Assembly: GCF_003201355.1 (NCBI RefSeq)
Contig: NZ_QICL01000012.1
Span: 62,001 to 126,000 of the forward strand
Reading direction: 5' to 3'
DNA length: 64,000 nt
DNA from: Indolivaga alginatilytica
GTDB lineage: Bacteria; Bacteroidota; Bacteroidia; Bacteroidales; Dysgonomonadaceae
This document shows positions 12,021 through 21,323 of the stretch, one piece after another. The notes under the pieces are model-generated. The model did not search any database. It saw only the letters and a program-made list of their open reading frames with translations, and was not told the DNA's origin. The position numbers were made by a program, and so were the translations under genes. Within the stretch, counting starts at the first letter, position 1, and every line of letters starts with the position of its first letter.

Positions 12021-12028
12021 TACTTTTG
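12021..12028 (+). promoter_or_regulatory. possible -7 box for the NTF2-like gene
   Basis: TACTTTTG matches TAnnTTTG, 28 bp before the ATG at 12056. The nearest TTTG upstream (11985) is too far for a standard -33 element. Confidence 0.45.
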
Positions 12029-12055
12029 TAGAATAGATAAAATAATAAAGAAAAC

Positions 12056-12427
12056 ATGAACACATCCGATAAAACCACAATCGAACAACTCGAAATTCAA
12101 TTACTGGACGCCATGCGCCATGCTAATGTAGAAACATTGGATAAGCTTATTCACCCTGACTTGCTTTTCAACAGCGCAATGGGGCAAACCGTTACCAAAG
12201 AAATAGACTTACAATCGTATAGCAGTGGGCTCATGAAGGTAGACAGCATCAGTGCTTCCGATCAACAGATCAATATAATTGGAGATACGGCGGTAGTTGC
12301 AGTAACAATAGATATGAATGGCGAATACGGAGTTCAACCGATTTCCGGAAAAGTTCGTTTCCTTAGAGTATGGAAACAGTTCGATAATAGTTGGCAGGTT
12401 ATTGCAGGAAGCAGTGTAATGATATAA
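12056..12427 (+). CDS. NTF2-like / DUF4440 protein
   Basis: A small cytosolic protein of 123 residues with the cone-shaped NTF2 fold pattern: an N-terminal helix pair (residues 8-30), the motif LIHPDLLFNSAMG (about 36-48), then strands ending VRFLRVWKQFDNSWQVIAGS (about 101-120). These features are typical of DUF4440/SnoaL-like proteins. A substrate cannot be assigned. It is convergent with apbE with only a few bases between stops. Confidence 0.75.
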   Translation: MNTSDKTTIEQLEIQLLDAMRHANVETLDKLIHPDLLFNSAMGQTVTKEIDLQSYSSGLMKVDSISASDQQINIIGDTAVVAVTIDMNGEYGVQPISGKVRFLRVWKQFDNSWQVIAGSSVMI

Positions 12428-12432
12428 AGAGA

Positions 12433-13419
12433 TTATCGGACTCGGTATTTCTCGAAGTCAGACGAATTTACAAGCGTCAAACTATCATTCCCCGAATCTA
12501 GGATCAGCAGATAAGATAAATTCGCTTTTTCAGCTATACTCCTTATGTTTGCAGTATCGGCAAGCATAAATACGGTTGCATAGGCATCTGCCGTCATACA
12601 ATCATCAGCAATAACAGTTGCACTTAAGATATTCGACTCCGATGGATAACCTGTCTTAGGATTGATTGTATGTGCGTATTTCTTACTATCCTTTATGTAG
12701 AAGTTACGATAGCTGCCCGATGTAGCCATTGATTTGTCGCACAATTGTATAATGGCCTGTAATTCTCTGTGAGCGGGTGCTTTTTCATCCATTGGCTTAT
12801 CTATTCCGATATGCCAGTATTCACCTTTAGCATTTACGCCTCTTGCTGTTACCTCTCCACCAATCTCAATCATATAATCGGCTATGCCATACGATTCGAG
12901 CAGATTTGCAATAACGTCGGTTGAGTAACCTTTAGCAATGGCAGATGTATTGATCTGAATACGAGGATCGGTTTTTATTACCTGTCCATCTTGAAATTGT
13001 ATTTTATCGTACCCTACAATCGACTTAAGACTATCAATCATTTCGGGAGTAACATTCTCCAGATTCTTAAAGCCAAAGCCCCAGGCATTAATCAGCGGAG
13101 ATACTGTTATATCAAAAAGCCCGTCGGAAACCTTAGAAACCTCTTGTGCCTTATTAAATACATTCACAAAGAAACTGTCTAACACAACCGCTTCATTGTT
13201 ATTCACTTTAGATATAATAGAAGTAGGCTTGAACGGATTCAACGAATTATCGAACTTTGCTAATTCTGCCTCTATTTCAGATTTGAGAGAATGGCTGTAT
13301 TTATATTTTATAGAATAAGTGGTATGAAAAATCTCCCCTTTGTCCTCAACATAAGAAACTTGTTTCCCGTTACATGAGACAAGCCATACAGTGAAGCACA
13401 AAAGTAACAGTTTTTGCAT
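12433..13419 (-). CDS. apbE: FAD:protein FMN transferase, lipoprotein
   Basis: It attaches FMN covalently to threonine in proteins such as the Nqr and Rnf subunits. It has 328 residues. The N terminus MQKLLLLCFTVWLVSC is a lipoprotein signal with Cys at 16. Family motifs present are TSAIAKGYSTD, MATSGSYRNF and HTINPKTGYP, followed by the metal-binding DDCMTADAYAT. It lies 7 bp downstream of aroC on the same strand, so the two are probably co-transcribed. No Nqr or Rnf genes are in the window. Confidence 0.92.
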   Translation of the reverse strand: MQKLLLLCFTVWLVSCNGKQVSYVEDKGEIFHTTYSIKYKYSHSLKSEIEAELAKFDNSLNPFKPTSIISKVNNNEAVVLDSFFVNVFNKAQEVSKVSDGLFDITVSPLINAWGFGFKNLENVTPEMIDSLKSIVGYDKIQFQDGQVIKTDPRIQINTSAIAKGYSTDVIANLLESYGIADYMIEIGGEVTARGVNAKGEYWHIGIDKPMDEKAPAHRELQAIIQLCDKSMATSGSYRNFYIKDSKKYAHTINPKTGYPSESNILSATVIADDCMTADAYATVFMLADTANIRSIAEKANLSYLLILDSGNDSLTLVNSSDFEKYRVR

Positions 13420-13426
13420 ACACTTA

Positions 13427-14491
13427 TCAGCGGGCTTTATTCAACAAGTAATAATCGAGAATAGTCATAGCTGCCATTGCTTCAACAATAGGCACAGCAC
13501 GGGGAAGCACACAAGCATCATGACGTCCGCGAGCCTTAATATCAGCCTCATTTCCTTCCTGATCTACCGTATGTTGTTGCATCAATATGGTTGCAACAGG
13601 CTTAAACGCCACTCTGAAATAAATATCCTGTCCGTTTGAAATTCCACCTTGAATACCTCCCGAATGGTTGGTACGAGTATCTATCGTCCCGTCTTTGTCA
13701 TAAAACTCATCGTTCACTTCCGAGCCTCTGTGATTTACGTCAAAGCCATCCCCATACTCAAAACCTTTAACGGCATTGATACTTAACATGGCATTTCCCA
13801 AAGCCGCATGAAGCTTACCGAATACAGGTTCACCCAATCCTACAGGAGTTCCCTTGATTACACAAGTAATAACACCGCCGATTGTATCACCCTTCGATTT
13901 CACTTCATTTATCAGTGTAATCATTTCCTCTGCTTTCGCAGCATCGGGACACCTAACGGGAGTATCTTCAATAGTATTCAAATCATATTCAGAATATAGT
14001 TTCTCTAATTTAATACCGCCTACCTGAGAAGTATATGCAGTTATAGAAACATTCAATTGATTCAATGCCAATTTAGCTAAAGCTCCAGCAACACAACGGG
14101 CAATAGTCTCACGAGCCGAAGAACGACCTCCTCCCCTATGGTCTCTTATCCCGTATTTTTGCTGGTACGTATAATCCGCATGAGACGGACGATACAGAGC
14201 TTTCATATTATCGTAATCAGACGAATGCTGATTAGCATTCCATATAATAAAACCAATGGGAGTTCCCGTAGTTTTACCTTCGAAAATACCCGATAGAAAC
14301 TCTACCTTATCGGCTTCATTTCGGGGTGTAGTTATTTTTGATTGTCCCGGACGACGACGATTCAATTCATTCTGAATAAAATCCATATCCACCTCAATGC
14401 CTGCAGGACAGCCGTCAATTATGCCTCCTATGCCTGCACCATGAGATTCACCGAAAGACGTTAACCGAAATATATTGCCAAAAGTATTCAT
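13427..14491 (-). CDS. aroC: chorismate synthase
   Basis: Last step of the shikimate pathway, converting EPSP to chorismate with reduced FMN. It has 354 residues. Signatures are the N-terminal [19 protein letters not shown], the central [14 protein letters not shown]-like block (here [11 protein letters not shown]), and the C-terminal [18 protein letters not shown]. It is the first gene of a probable aroC-apbE unit. Confidence 0.97.
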   Translation of the reverse strand: MNTFGNIFRLTSFGESHGAGIGGIIDGCPAGIEVDMDFIQNELNRRRPGQSKITTPRNEADKVEFLSGIFEGKTTGTPIGFIIWNANQHSSDYDNMKALYRPSHADYTYQQKYGIRDHRGGGRSSARETIARCVAGALAKLALNQLNVSITAYTSQVGGIKLEKLYSEYDLNTIEDTPVRCPDAAKAEEMITLINEVKSKGDTIGGVITCVIKGTPVGLGEPVFGKLHAALGNAMLSINAVKGFEYGDGFDVNHRGSEVNDEFYDKDGTIDTRTNHSGGIQGGISNGQDIYFRVAFKPVATILMQQHTVDQEGNEADIKARGRHDACVLPRAVPIVEAMAAMTILDYYLLNKAR

Positions 14492-14706
14492 ATCCTTATT
14501 AAATAATAGTAATTAGTTACAAGTTACTTCGCCCTCAGGGCAGTTACAAGTTACGAGTAAACTGTTGACTGACAACTATTAGCCGATATTCAGTAAATAG
14601 TCACAGGAACTTAAGTACTACAAAGATACAGAAAAATGAAAGTAAATCGCAACTTCAACTGTACATATAAGTAATGGTAAATATTTTCCTTTGCTTATTA
14701 TACACC
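14492..14706. other. 215-bp gap with AGTTACAAGTTAC direct repeats
   Basis: No gene is seen. AGTTACAAGTTAC-type steps occur twice on either side of a short TTCGCCCTCAGGGC stretch (about 14512-14556). A related motif recurs inverted at about 61432-61446. Its significance is unclear. Confidence 0.35.
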
Positions 14707-15423
14707 TCAAAATCCGAAAATATATCCGACCGAATAAAACATCTGATTCCCATAAGGGCTCCAATCATTCTGAACCACATCGTAATGAATCATCATAGTG
14801 ACAGCCCCATTACGTCCGGAAGGAATATTTACACCACCTCCGACCAATACGCAAGGAACGGTTTGCGAATCAAGCGACTGTCCTCCTACACTTCCCCACA
14901 TCTGATAGATTTCGGGCTGTACCTGCAATGAGATAAAACGGATCGGGTGAATCCTTGCAAAAGTATTCAAACCCAAGTAGTTTTGCGAAAAGTCACTCCC
15001 GTGAGAGTTATCTCTATAATAGAAATAACCGACTCCTCCTCCGGCAGTAAAGTAACGGTTAAACTCATAACCAACCTGCGGAGAGATATTGACAGATGCA
15101 TAACCACTGCCAAATGCCATACCAAACGAACCTCCGAATACCATTCTGCCTTGGCTCTGTCCACCACTGTAGCTTAACGGCTGTTGTGCAGGCTTCGACT
15201 GAGACGTTTGTTGTTGCTGCTGTACAGGCTGCTCTATTTTATACAGAGGTTGCTGGGATTGACTCTCTCTCGGATCGGCAACTGTATCGTAACGAAACAA
15301 TTGCACTTGATCCTTTGCGGGAGCAGGAATCGTGTCATAACGAAAGGCTTTCGTATCCGTTTGCCCTAAGCAGTCTGATACTCCCAGAATGAAGGTCACT
15401 AACAAAACAAGTAAATTTTTCAT
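14707..15423 (-). CDS. predicted outer-membrane beta-barrel protein
   Basis: The start is taken at the internal Met of MKNLLVLLVTF (15421-15423) because it begins a clean signal peptide. An upstream Met at 15468 gives a polar extension. After the signal comes a low-complexity linker with a repeated FRYDT motif and a Gln-rich stretch (QPVQQQQQTSQ). A barrel-like region of alternating Gly/aromatic strands runs to the C terminus VGYIFGF, which ends in Phe as in many outer-membrane proteins. The function is unknown. Confidence 0.7.
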   Translation of the reverse strand: MKNLLVLLVTFILGVSDCLGQTDTKAFRYDTIPAPAKDQVQLFRYDTVADPRESQSQQPLYKIEQPVQQQQQTSQSKPAQQPLSYSGGQSQGRMVFGGSFGMAFGSGYASVNISPQVGYEFNRYFTAGGGVGYFYYRDNSHGSDFSQNYLGLNTFARIHPIRFISLQVQPEIYQMWGSVGGQSLDSQTVPCVLVGGGVNIPSGRNGAVTMMIHYDVVQNDWSPYGNQMFYSVGYIFGF

Positions 15424-15479
15424 ATACTTAGATGGCATTAGGTGTTTATTATTTAACTTTATTAACATTCAGCTTATTG

Positions 15480-15638
15480 AATAAGTTCAGATTTACTCTA
15501 TAAAAGTAATAAAAGTTGCAATAAGGTTACAAAGGTACATCATAAACCTGTGTATATAGTATACTTTTGTCACTTAGCAAACAATTGATTTTCAACACAC
15601 AAGAATTTAAAAAGTAACAAAAGTAACAAAAGTGACAC
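15480..15638. other. GTGACAC/GTAAC motif cluster next to terminase-like gene
   Basis: The right part (15608-15637) holds AGTAACAAAAGTAAC followed by AAAAGTGACACC, the inverse of the run at about 366-395. Another ACTTTTGTCACTT lies at about 15561. It sits directly downstream of the 15639-16142 gene. Confidence 0.5.
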
Positions 15639-16142
15639 CTAACACGAACTTTTTTTCTCACTCAGATTCTTTTGTAACCTTTCCAGATCGCGTTTGGTCT
15701 TTTCGCTGTCTACGGTTATCACTAACGGACTCGGTGCCTGTGCCTGTTTCCTGCTTTTAGACTCGTTATATCCTCCCGACAGAGAATAGACGATAGCCGA
15801 TGTTTCGGGTACGCAGTATTTCTCTTTTACCACATATTCTTTTACTACGAGGCTATCAGGGTCATCGCTGTCCTTGGATGCCACATAAGTTGTTTTTGTT
15901 TCTACCTGCCTGTACCCTTCCAGCTTTTGCCGCATCGACTGACGGGCTTTTTGTTTCAGTTTTTCTTCACGTGCTTCTACAGCTTGATCCAAGGCTTCGG
16001 CAAAAGCGGATTTGGTTGCTTTCCATTCATAAAACATTTTCCGGCTAATGCCCACAATACGGCATATCTCAGTTATTGTATAATTGTCTTCTTCTATCAG
16101 TGCGGCAATTTTCTCGACTAATGATTGGTTAAATTTCCCCAT
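15639..16142 (-). CDS. terminase-small-subunit-like helix-turn-helix protein
   Basis: A likely DNA-binding protein. The start is taken at the internal MGKFNQSL (16140-16142), which begins the HTH domain. The HTH is ITEICRIVGISRKMFYEWK (about residues 23-41), as in small terminase subunits and phBC6A51-type proteins. A long basic helix (EAREEKLKQKARQ) follows, then a variable region. No portal, large terminase or other phage gene is nearby, so it is a solitary copy. It is divergent from the DMP19 gene and adjacent to the GTGACAC motif cluster. Confidence 0.65.
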   Translation of the reverse strand: MGKFNQSLVEKIAALIEEDNYTITEICRIVGISRKMFYEWKATKSAFAEALDQAVEAREEKLKQKARQSMRQKLEGYRQVETKTTYVASKDSDDPDSLVVKEYVVKEKYCVPETSAIVYSLSGGYNESKSRKQAQAPSPLVITVDSEKTKRDLERLQKNLSEKKSSC

Positions 16143-16203
16143 AATGCTTTCTTTTATAGATAAAAACATAATTAACTTTGTAGAAATTCAATAATCCAAT
16201 CTA

Positions 16204-16830
16204 ATGAAAACATTACCATCTAAACTTTCTATTATCCTATTGTTACTTGTTACTCTTTTAGGATGTAAACAAAAAAATGAAAACAACATTACCGATAAAC
16301 AAATAGAAGAATCGGTCAGGGCATTTGAAAACAGAACAATATACAAAAAGTTAACTAAAGAAATTATTGATTCAGCCAATGATAATGAACTAGAGATGAT
16401 TGTATATGATAATATATGCAGCCGTTTCAACTCCGACTACAGCAACGATTATGAAGTCGTAAAAGGCTTATCGAAAGGACAACAGGCTATATATTCCATA
16501 TGGTGGGTAGAAGCAGAGGTTAATAATGGCGGATTCAATCAGTTTTATTTTAATTCGAGCGGAAAATTTGCAGAAATGGCTATAGACGGTTTTAAAGTAA
16601 TTGGTGCAAACAAATTTGCTGACTTAATGATTGAAGCAAATAAGATATATAATGAAAATAAAGAAATTCTGGAAGGGTTTGATGATGGAACTGTCGAAAG
16701 TTTCAGTAAATCTTATGAAGATAATCCTCTGGACAATATGGATCAAAAATTCTATGAAATATACAACGAAGAGAATTTATCTGAATTAAGGATCACATAC
16801 ATAAGAAAGAATTATACAGAGTTTATTTAA
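16204..16830 (+). CDS. DMP19/DUF4375 family lipoprotein
   Basis: It has 208 residues. The lipoprotein signal ends LLVTLLGC, with Cys at about 21. The mature part contains the family motif VEAEVNNGGFNQFYFNSSG (about 102-120), characteristic of DMP19/DUF4375. Neisseria DMP19 is a DNA-mimic protein, but most members have no tested role, so no function is claimed. Export as a lipoprotein makes a DNA-mimic role here unlikely. Confidence 0.75.
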   Translation: MKTLPSKLSIILLLLVTLLGCKQKNENNITDKQIEESVRAFENRTIYKKLTKEIIDSANDNELEMIVYDNICSRFNSDYSNDYEVVKGLSKGQQAIYSIWWVEAEVNNGGFNQFYFNSSGKFAEMAIDGFKVIGANKFADLMIEANKIYNENKEILEGFDDGTVESFSKSYEDNPLDNMDQKFYEIYNEENLSELRITYIRKNYTEFI

Positions 16831-16899
16831 AAAGTGTCATTCTAAAACCTCGATCGGGTATTTTTAGACATATACCTTTTCATATCCGGCTCAGAACTT

Positions 16900-16907
16900 T
16901 ATCTTTG
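16900..16907 (+). promoter_or_regulatory. -7 box for the POT transporter gene
   Basis: TATCTTTG fits TAnnTTTG, 28 bp before the ATG at 16936. A TTTT at 16877-16880 lies at about the right spacing for a weak -33 element. Confidence 0.55.
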
Positions 16908-16935
16908 TATAAATCTGAAAAAATCGAAATATAAA

Positions 16936-18588
16936 ATGACTGAAAATCTAACTTCTCCAAAGGAAAGCATATCACATCCAAAAGGCTTAAAATATCTGTT
17001 CCTTACCGAAATGTGGGAACGATTCGGGTATTACCTCATGCTCGGAATATTTGCACTCTATCTGATAGATGCAGATGGCATGGGCTTATTAAAAAAAGAT
17101 GCTTATGATATTGTAGGTACCTATTTAGGATTGGTGTATATTACTCCGTTTCTGGGAGGATTGATAGCCGATAAACTACTCGGGTATCGCAAATCGATCA
17201 TTATAGGAGCCATACTTATGTCTGCCGGATATTGTACACTTGCCATTCCGGGAAGTACAGCCATGTGGATAGCCCTACTCCTTATTATTGTAGGTAACGG
17301 TTTTTTCAAACCAAATATTTCTACTTTACTGGGTAATCTATATACAGAAGAAAAATACAAGGCAAAAAAAGATGCAGGCTATAGCATCTTTTACATGGGT
17401 ATTAATGTGGGAGCATTCGTGTGTAATTTCGTCGCAGCATATATGCGCAACAACTATGGATGGGGTTATGCATTCATAGCAGCCGGTATAGGTATGCTTA
17501 TCGGTCTGATCGTCTTCCTGATGGGCACACGACATATAAAAGAAGCCGATATTATAAAAAAGACAAACGACTCCAATTCCGATATAACCAAAGTATTACT
17601 CTATGTATTTGCTCCTGCCATAGCCTTTGGAGCATTGGGATGGTTAATTCCCGGAAATATTTTCGGATCGGATTCCAACGATGCATTCTTATTCGGATGT
17701 ATACCCGTTATATTTTTCTATGCTTCATTGATATTCAGATCCCCCAAAGAAGAACGGTCTCAAATAAAAGCACTTTTGAGTATTTTCCTCATCATGGTAG
17801 TATTCTGGACAGTGTTCAAACAAAATGCAACTGCCCTGACTACTTTTGCCGAAAGTTATACCGAACGATCGATAACCCCTGCCGTAGCCAAAATAGTTAA
17901 ACCCGTTGGGATGGTACAAGAGGCACAATACACAAAAGACTCTGTCATTGTGATGGATCACACTTTGAAAGCTGTAACAGATGCCAACGGTAATACTCTG
18001 AAGGCGTACGATTATCCTCATTATTTCATCAATCAATCACCCCAGAATTTACCTCAGGAAGGAGAAAAAGTAAACCTGATTTCTACCGAAATATTCCAAT
18101 CTATAAACCCATTCTTTATAGTTATACTTACCCCTGTTGTCTTAAGTTTCTTTTCGAGACTTCGAATAAGAGGACGAGAACCCTCTACTCCCGCCAAAAT
18201 GGGATGGGGATTACTCATCACAGGACTTTCATCTCTCGTTATGGCTGCATCGGTTATCTATACGGATATTTATACAGACAAAGCCTCTGCCCTATGGCTC
18301 ATCGGCACATACGGAGTAGTCACTGTCGGAGAACTATTAATAAGCCCCATAGGCTTATCGTTGGTATCAAAAGTCAGCCCAAAGAGCATTACCTCGTTTA
18401 TGATGGGTGGATGGTTTTTATCGACCTCCATCGGAAATAAACTGAGCGGAATGGTTGCCGGAATGTGGGATATGTTCGATAACAAAGAATATTATTTTCT
18501 GATGAATTTCGGAGCATGCGTTGTAGCCGCCCTTGCCATTATGATGCTTGTGAAATGGTTGCGGAATATTATTGATCAGCATTCGTAA
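16936..18588 (+). CDS. proton-dependent oligopeptide transporter (POT/PTR2 family)
   Basis: An inner-membrane symporter that imports di- and tripeptides with protons. It has 550 residues with about 14 hydrophobic segments. The family ExxERFxYY motif is visible as EMWERFGYY (about residues 29-37), and the second signature lies around FYMGINVGAFVCN (about 152-164). The insert between about 300 and 370 is longer and more polar than in E. coli DtpA, as is common in Bacteroidetes members. It is a single-gene unit with its own promoter and terminator. Confidence 0.93.
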   Translation: MTENLTSPKESISHPKGLKYLFLTEMWERFGYYLMLGIFALYLIDADGMGLLKKDAYDIVGTYLGLVYITPFLGGLIADKLLGYRKSIIIGAILMSAGYCTLAIPGSTAMWIALLLIIVGNGFFKPNISTLLGNLYTEEKYKAKKDAGYSIFYMGINVGAFVCNFVAAYMRNNYGWGYAFIAAGIGMLIGLIVFLMGTRHIKEADIIKKTNDSNSDITKVLLYVFAPAIAFGALGWLIPGNIFGSDSNDAFLFGCIPVIFFYASLIFRSPKEERSQIKALLSIFLIMVVFWTVFKQNATALTTFAESYTERSITPAVAKIVKPVGMVQEAQYTKDSVIVMDHTLKAVTDANGNTLKAYDYPHYFINQSPQNLPQEGEKVNLISTEIFQSINPFFIVILTPVVLSFFSRLRIRGREPSTPAKMGWGLLITGLSSLVMAASVIYTDIYTDKASALWLIGTYGVVTVGELLISPIGLSLVSKVSPKSITSFMMGGWFLSTSIGNKLSGMVAGMWDMFDNKEYYFLMNFGACVVAALAIMMLVKWLRNIIDQHS

Positions 18589-18615
18589 GAAGAATCAAAT
18601 ATCTCATTTATCATA

Positions 18616-18656
18616 AAAGAGGTCGGTATTATATGAATATCGACCTCTTCTGTTTT
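18616..18656 (+). terminator. terminator of the POT gene
   Basis: AGAGGTCGGTATT (18618-18630) pairs with AATATCGACCTCT (18636-18648), with one wobble and a 5-nt loop. A short T-rich tract follows. Confidence 0.75.
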
Positions 18657-18800
18657 ACAGAGGGTAAATAACCTGCTGAAAAACATACTATTTTACCTCA
18701 GCTAAGATAGTCTCATCAAAAGAACATTTATTAATTTTGAGAAAATGCTGATGAGCATTTGTTTCCTAAACCTTATTGAGTTTGAATATTTAAAATAGTT

Positions 18801-18881
18801 GAGAGTATTTAATCATATTCTCAAAATATAATAGGCTGTAGTTTTTATACTGACTGAAGTAATAAAAGATCTGTGACCTTA
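18801..18881 (+). repeat. intergenic hairpin repeat, copy 6 (full)
   Basis: hp1 GAGAGTATTTAATCATATTCTC, a weak hp2 (TATAATA..TTATA) and hp3 AGATCTGTGACCTTA. It lies head-to-tail with copy 7, only 3 bp apart. Confidence 0.75.
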
Positions 18882-18884
18882 TAC

Positions 18885-18976
18885 AAGTAAAAGAAAATAT
18901 TTAATGCAACATTTCAGAGCCGTAACTAACTATCGTTGTTACACCAGCCAAAGCAATAAATAGTTCTGCGAACTTA
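18885..18976 (+). repeat. intergenic hairpin repeat, copy 7 (full)
   Basis: hp2 GTAAC/GTTAC, linker AGCCAAAGCAATAAA, and hp3 AGTTCTGCGAACT. The hp3 arms AGTTC/GAACT differ from the usual AGGTC/GACCT at paired positions, a compensatory change. hp3 faces the start at 18999. Confidence 0.85.
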
Positions 18977-18998
18977 AATCCTATAAATATTTATTACC

Positions 18999-21158
18999 AT
19001 GAGAACTTACCAAACTAACGAAATCAAAAACATTGCAATTCTTGGGAGCTCCGGCTCCGGGAAAACCACTCTTGCCGAAGCAATGCTTTTCGAGGCAGGA
19101 GTTATAAAACGTAGAGGCACTGTGAAAAGCGGAAATACAGTCACCGATTATTTTCCCGTTGAAAAAGAGTATGGATATTCGGTCTTTTCGAGTATCTTTT
19201 CTGTTGAATGGATGAACCGTAAACTCAACTTTATCGACTGTCCGGGAGCGGATGATTTTATAGGCAATGTAGTTACATCGCTCAATGTTATGGATACTGC
19301 ACTCATGGTATTAAATGCTCAATATGGGATAGAAGTTGGCACAGTCAATCAATTAAGGTATATTCAGAAATTTCAAAAACCGGTGATGTTCATCGTCAAC
19401 CATCTCGATCAGGAGAAAGCCGATTTCGACAGCGTAGTATCTCAGCTAAAAGCCAATTATGGCGAAAAAGCTGTACTTATACAATATCCGATCAATTGCG
19501 GACCCGATTTTAATGCCATAGTAGATGTCCTCAAAAAGAAAATGTACAGGTGGAAACCCGAAGGAGGCGTTCCCGAAGTACTTGAAGTTCCCGAAGAAGA
19601 AAAAGACAAAGCCGAAGAACTGCACCAAAAATTAGTTGAAGCAGCAGCAGAACACGAAGAAACGTTGATGGAAAAATTCTTCGAACAAGGTACACTCACC
19701 GAAGAAGAAATGCGCTTCGGAATCCGTAAAGGGCTCGTTCAGAGAGATATTTTCCCCATATTCTGTGTTTGTGCCGAACGAGATATGTGCGTAAGGCGTA
19801 CCATGGAATTCCTCGGCAACGTAGTTCCCTATGTGGTCGATATGCCCTTCCCTGAAAATACAGAAGGCGAAGAAATTAAACCCGACGCCAATGGTCCTAC
19901 AAGCTTATTCTTTTTCAAATCGACAGTAGAGCCTCATGTAGGTGATATTTCTTACTTTAAAGTGATGAGCGGAAAAGTGAAAGAAGGCGACGACCTTATA
20001 AATGCAGATAGAGGATCAAAAGAGCGTATCGGACAATTATTCATGGTTGCAGGTCAGCAACGCACCAAAGTAGAGGAACTTGTTGCAGGAGATATAGGAG
20101 CCACCGTAAAACTGAAAGATGTGCGCACAGGTAACACACTGAACGGAAAAGGAGCTGATAATCAGTTCGACTTCATTAAATACCCCAACCCCAAATACCG
20201 CAGGGCAATAAAAGCCGCCAACGAAAGAGACTCCGAAAAACTGAGCGAAGCTCTACAACGGATGCACGAAGAAGACCCTACATGGCTCATCGAGAACTCG
20301 AAAGAGTTAAAACAACTCATAGTGTCGGGACAAGGTGAATTCCATTTAAAGACTCTAAAATGGAGAATAGAAAACAACGATAAAATAGCAATCGTATATT
20401 CAGAACCTAAAATTCCATACCGTGAGACTATAACAAAACCATCCAGAGCCGAATACCGCCACCGAAAACAATCGGGAGGTGCAGGGCAATTTGGTGAAGT
20501 ACATATGATTGTTGAACCTTACACGGAAGGTATGCCTGTACCCGACACCTACAAATTTAACGGGCAGGAATTTAAAGTACAATCGAGAGACATTCAAACC
20601 TATGATCTCGATTGGGGAGGAAAGCTCGTCTTTGTCAACAGTATTGTAGGAGGAGCCATCGACAATCGATTTGTTCCGGCGATTATTAAAGGAATAATGG
20701 CACGCCTCGAACAAGGCCCTTTAACAGGCTCATATGCCCGAGATGTACGTGTCATAGTTTACGATGGTAAGATGCACCCTGTAGATTCCAATGAAATATC
20801 ATTCATGCTTGCCGGGCGTAATGCGTTTAACGAAGCTTTCAGAAATGCAGGACCTAAAATTTTGGAACCCATATCGGACGTTACAGTTTTTGTTCCTTCC
20901 GACAAAATGGGAGATGTAATGAGCGACATTCAAAACAGAAGGGGTATAATTCAGGGGATGGAAAGCGACAAAGACATTGAAGTCATAAATGCTAAAGTAC
21001 CTTTGAAAGAAATGTCCAACTACTCTATAACTCTTAGTTCTCTTACCGGAGGACGGGCTTCATTCATCATGAAATTCTCAAAGTATGAATTAGTTCCCGC
21101 CGATGTACAAGAAAAGCTCTTGAAAGAGTATGAAGAAACTCAAAAAGCCGAAGACTAA
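18999..21158 (+). CDS. fusA2: elongation factor G paralogue (EF-G2 type) with GTPase-site losses
   Basis: A ribosomal translocase paralogue of 719 residues with all EF-G domains. G1 is GSSGSGKTT (16-24) instead of AHIDAGKTT. G3 is DCPGA (80-84), so the catalytic His of DTPGH is Ala84. The switch I ERGITI is replaced by EKEYGYSV. G4 is NHLD (134-137). Bacteroides EF-G2, which supports translation without GTP hydrolysis and is needed for gut colonisation, shows the same kind of losses. This gene is therefore probably that paralogue and not the housekeeping EF-G. It is bracketed by repeat copies: two in tandem upstream and one full copy at its stop. Confidence 0.9.
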   Translation: MRTYQTNEIKNIAILGSSGSGKTTLAEAMLFEAGVIKRRGTVKSGNTVTDYFPVEKEYGYSVFSSIFSVEWMNRKLNFIDCPGADDFIGNVVTSLNVMDTALMVLNAQYGIEVGTVNQLRYIQKFQKPVMFIVNHLDQEKADFDSVVSQLKANYGEKAVLIQYPINCGPDFNAIVDVLKKKMYRWKPEGGVPEVLEVPEEEKDKAEELHQKLVEAAAEHEETLMEKFFEQGTLTEEEMRFGIRKGLVQRDIFPIFCVCAERDMCVRRTMEFLGNVVPYVVDMPFPENTEGEEIKPDANGPTSLFFFKSTVEPHVGDISYFKVMSGKVKEGDDLINADRGSKERIGQLFMVAGQQRTKVEELVAGDIGATVKLKDVRTGNTLNGKGADNQFDFIKYPNPKYRRAIKAANERDSEKLSEALQRMHEEDPTWLIENSKELKQLIVSGQGEFHLKTLKWRIENNDKIAIVYSEPKIPYRETITKPSRAEYRHRKQSGGAGQFGEVHMIVEPYTEGMPVPDTYKFNGQEFKVQSRDIQTYDLDWGGKLVFVNSIVGGAIDNRFVPAIIKGIMARLEQGPLTGSYARDVRVIVYDGKMHPVDSNEISFMLAGRNAFNEAFRNAGPKILEPISDVTVFVPSDKMGDVMSDIQNRRGIIQGMESDKDIEVINAKVPLKEMSNYSITLSSLTGGRASFIMKFSKYELVPADVQEKLLKEYEETQKAED

Positions 21159-21239
21159 AAGTCGTTGACCTTTTTATTGCTTTGATTAGTAACATGGATA
21201 GTTATAGCTAAGAAATATAGATATACATATTTCTTCTTA
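21156..21239 (-). repeat. intergenic hairpin repeat, copy 8 (full)
   Basis: It starts at the TAA stop of the EF-G2 gene: hp3 AAAGTCGTTGACCTTTTT, linker TATTGCTTTG, hp2 remnant TAAC/GTTA, and hp1 AAGAAATATAG..ATATTTCTT. hp3 plus the T-run is in terminator orientation. Confidence 0.8.
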
Positions 21240-21260
21240 CTGCACAAAGCATTACAAAAG

Positions 21261-21310
21261 AAAAAGGCAGATCTCTGAATTATATATTCTTAGAAATCTG
21301 CCTTTTTTAT
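21261..21310. terminator. bidirectional terminator between EF-G2 and ROK genes
   Basis: AAAAAGGCAGAT (21261-21272) pairs with ATCTGCCTTTTT (21296-21307) across a 23-nt loop. It suits the two convergent genes. Confidence 0.75.
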
Positions 21311-21323
21311 ATTTTTTATCTGA

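Noticed and set aside
14707-15423. Several plus-strand ORFs opposite the outer-membrane protein gene
   Set aside because: They are antisense shadows; the minus-strand frame has a signal peptide and a barrel-like pattern.
15639-16142. Prophage suggested by a terminase-small-subunit-like gene
   Set aside because: No large terminase, portal, capsid, integrase or lysis genes are present on either side.
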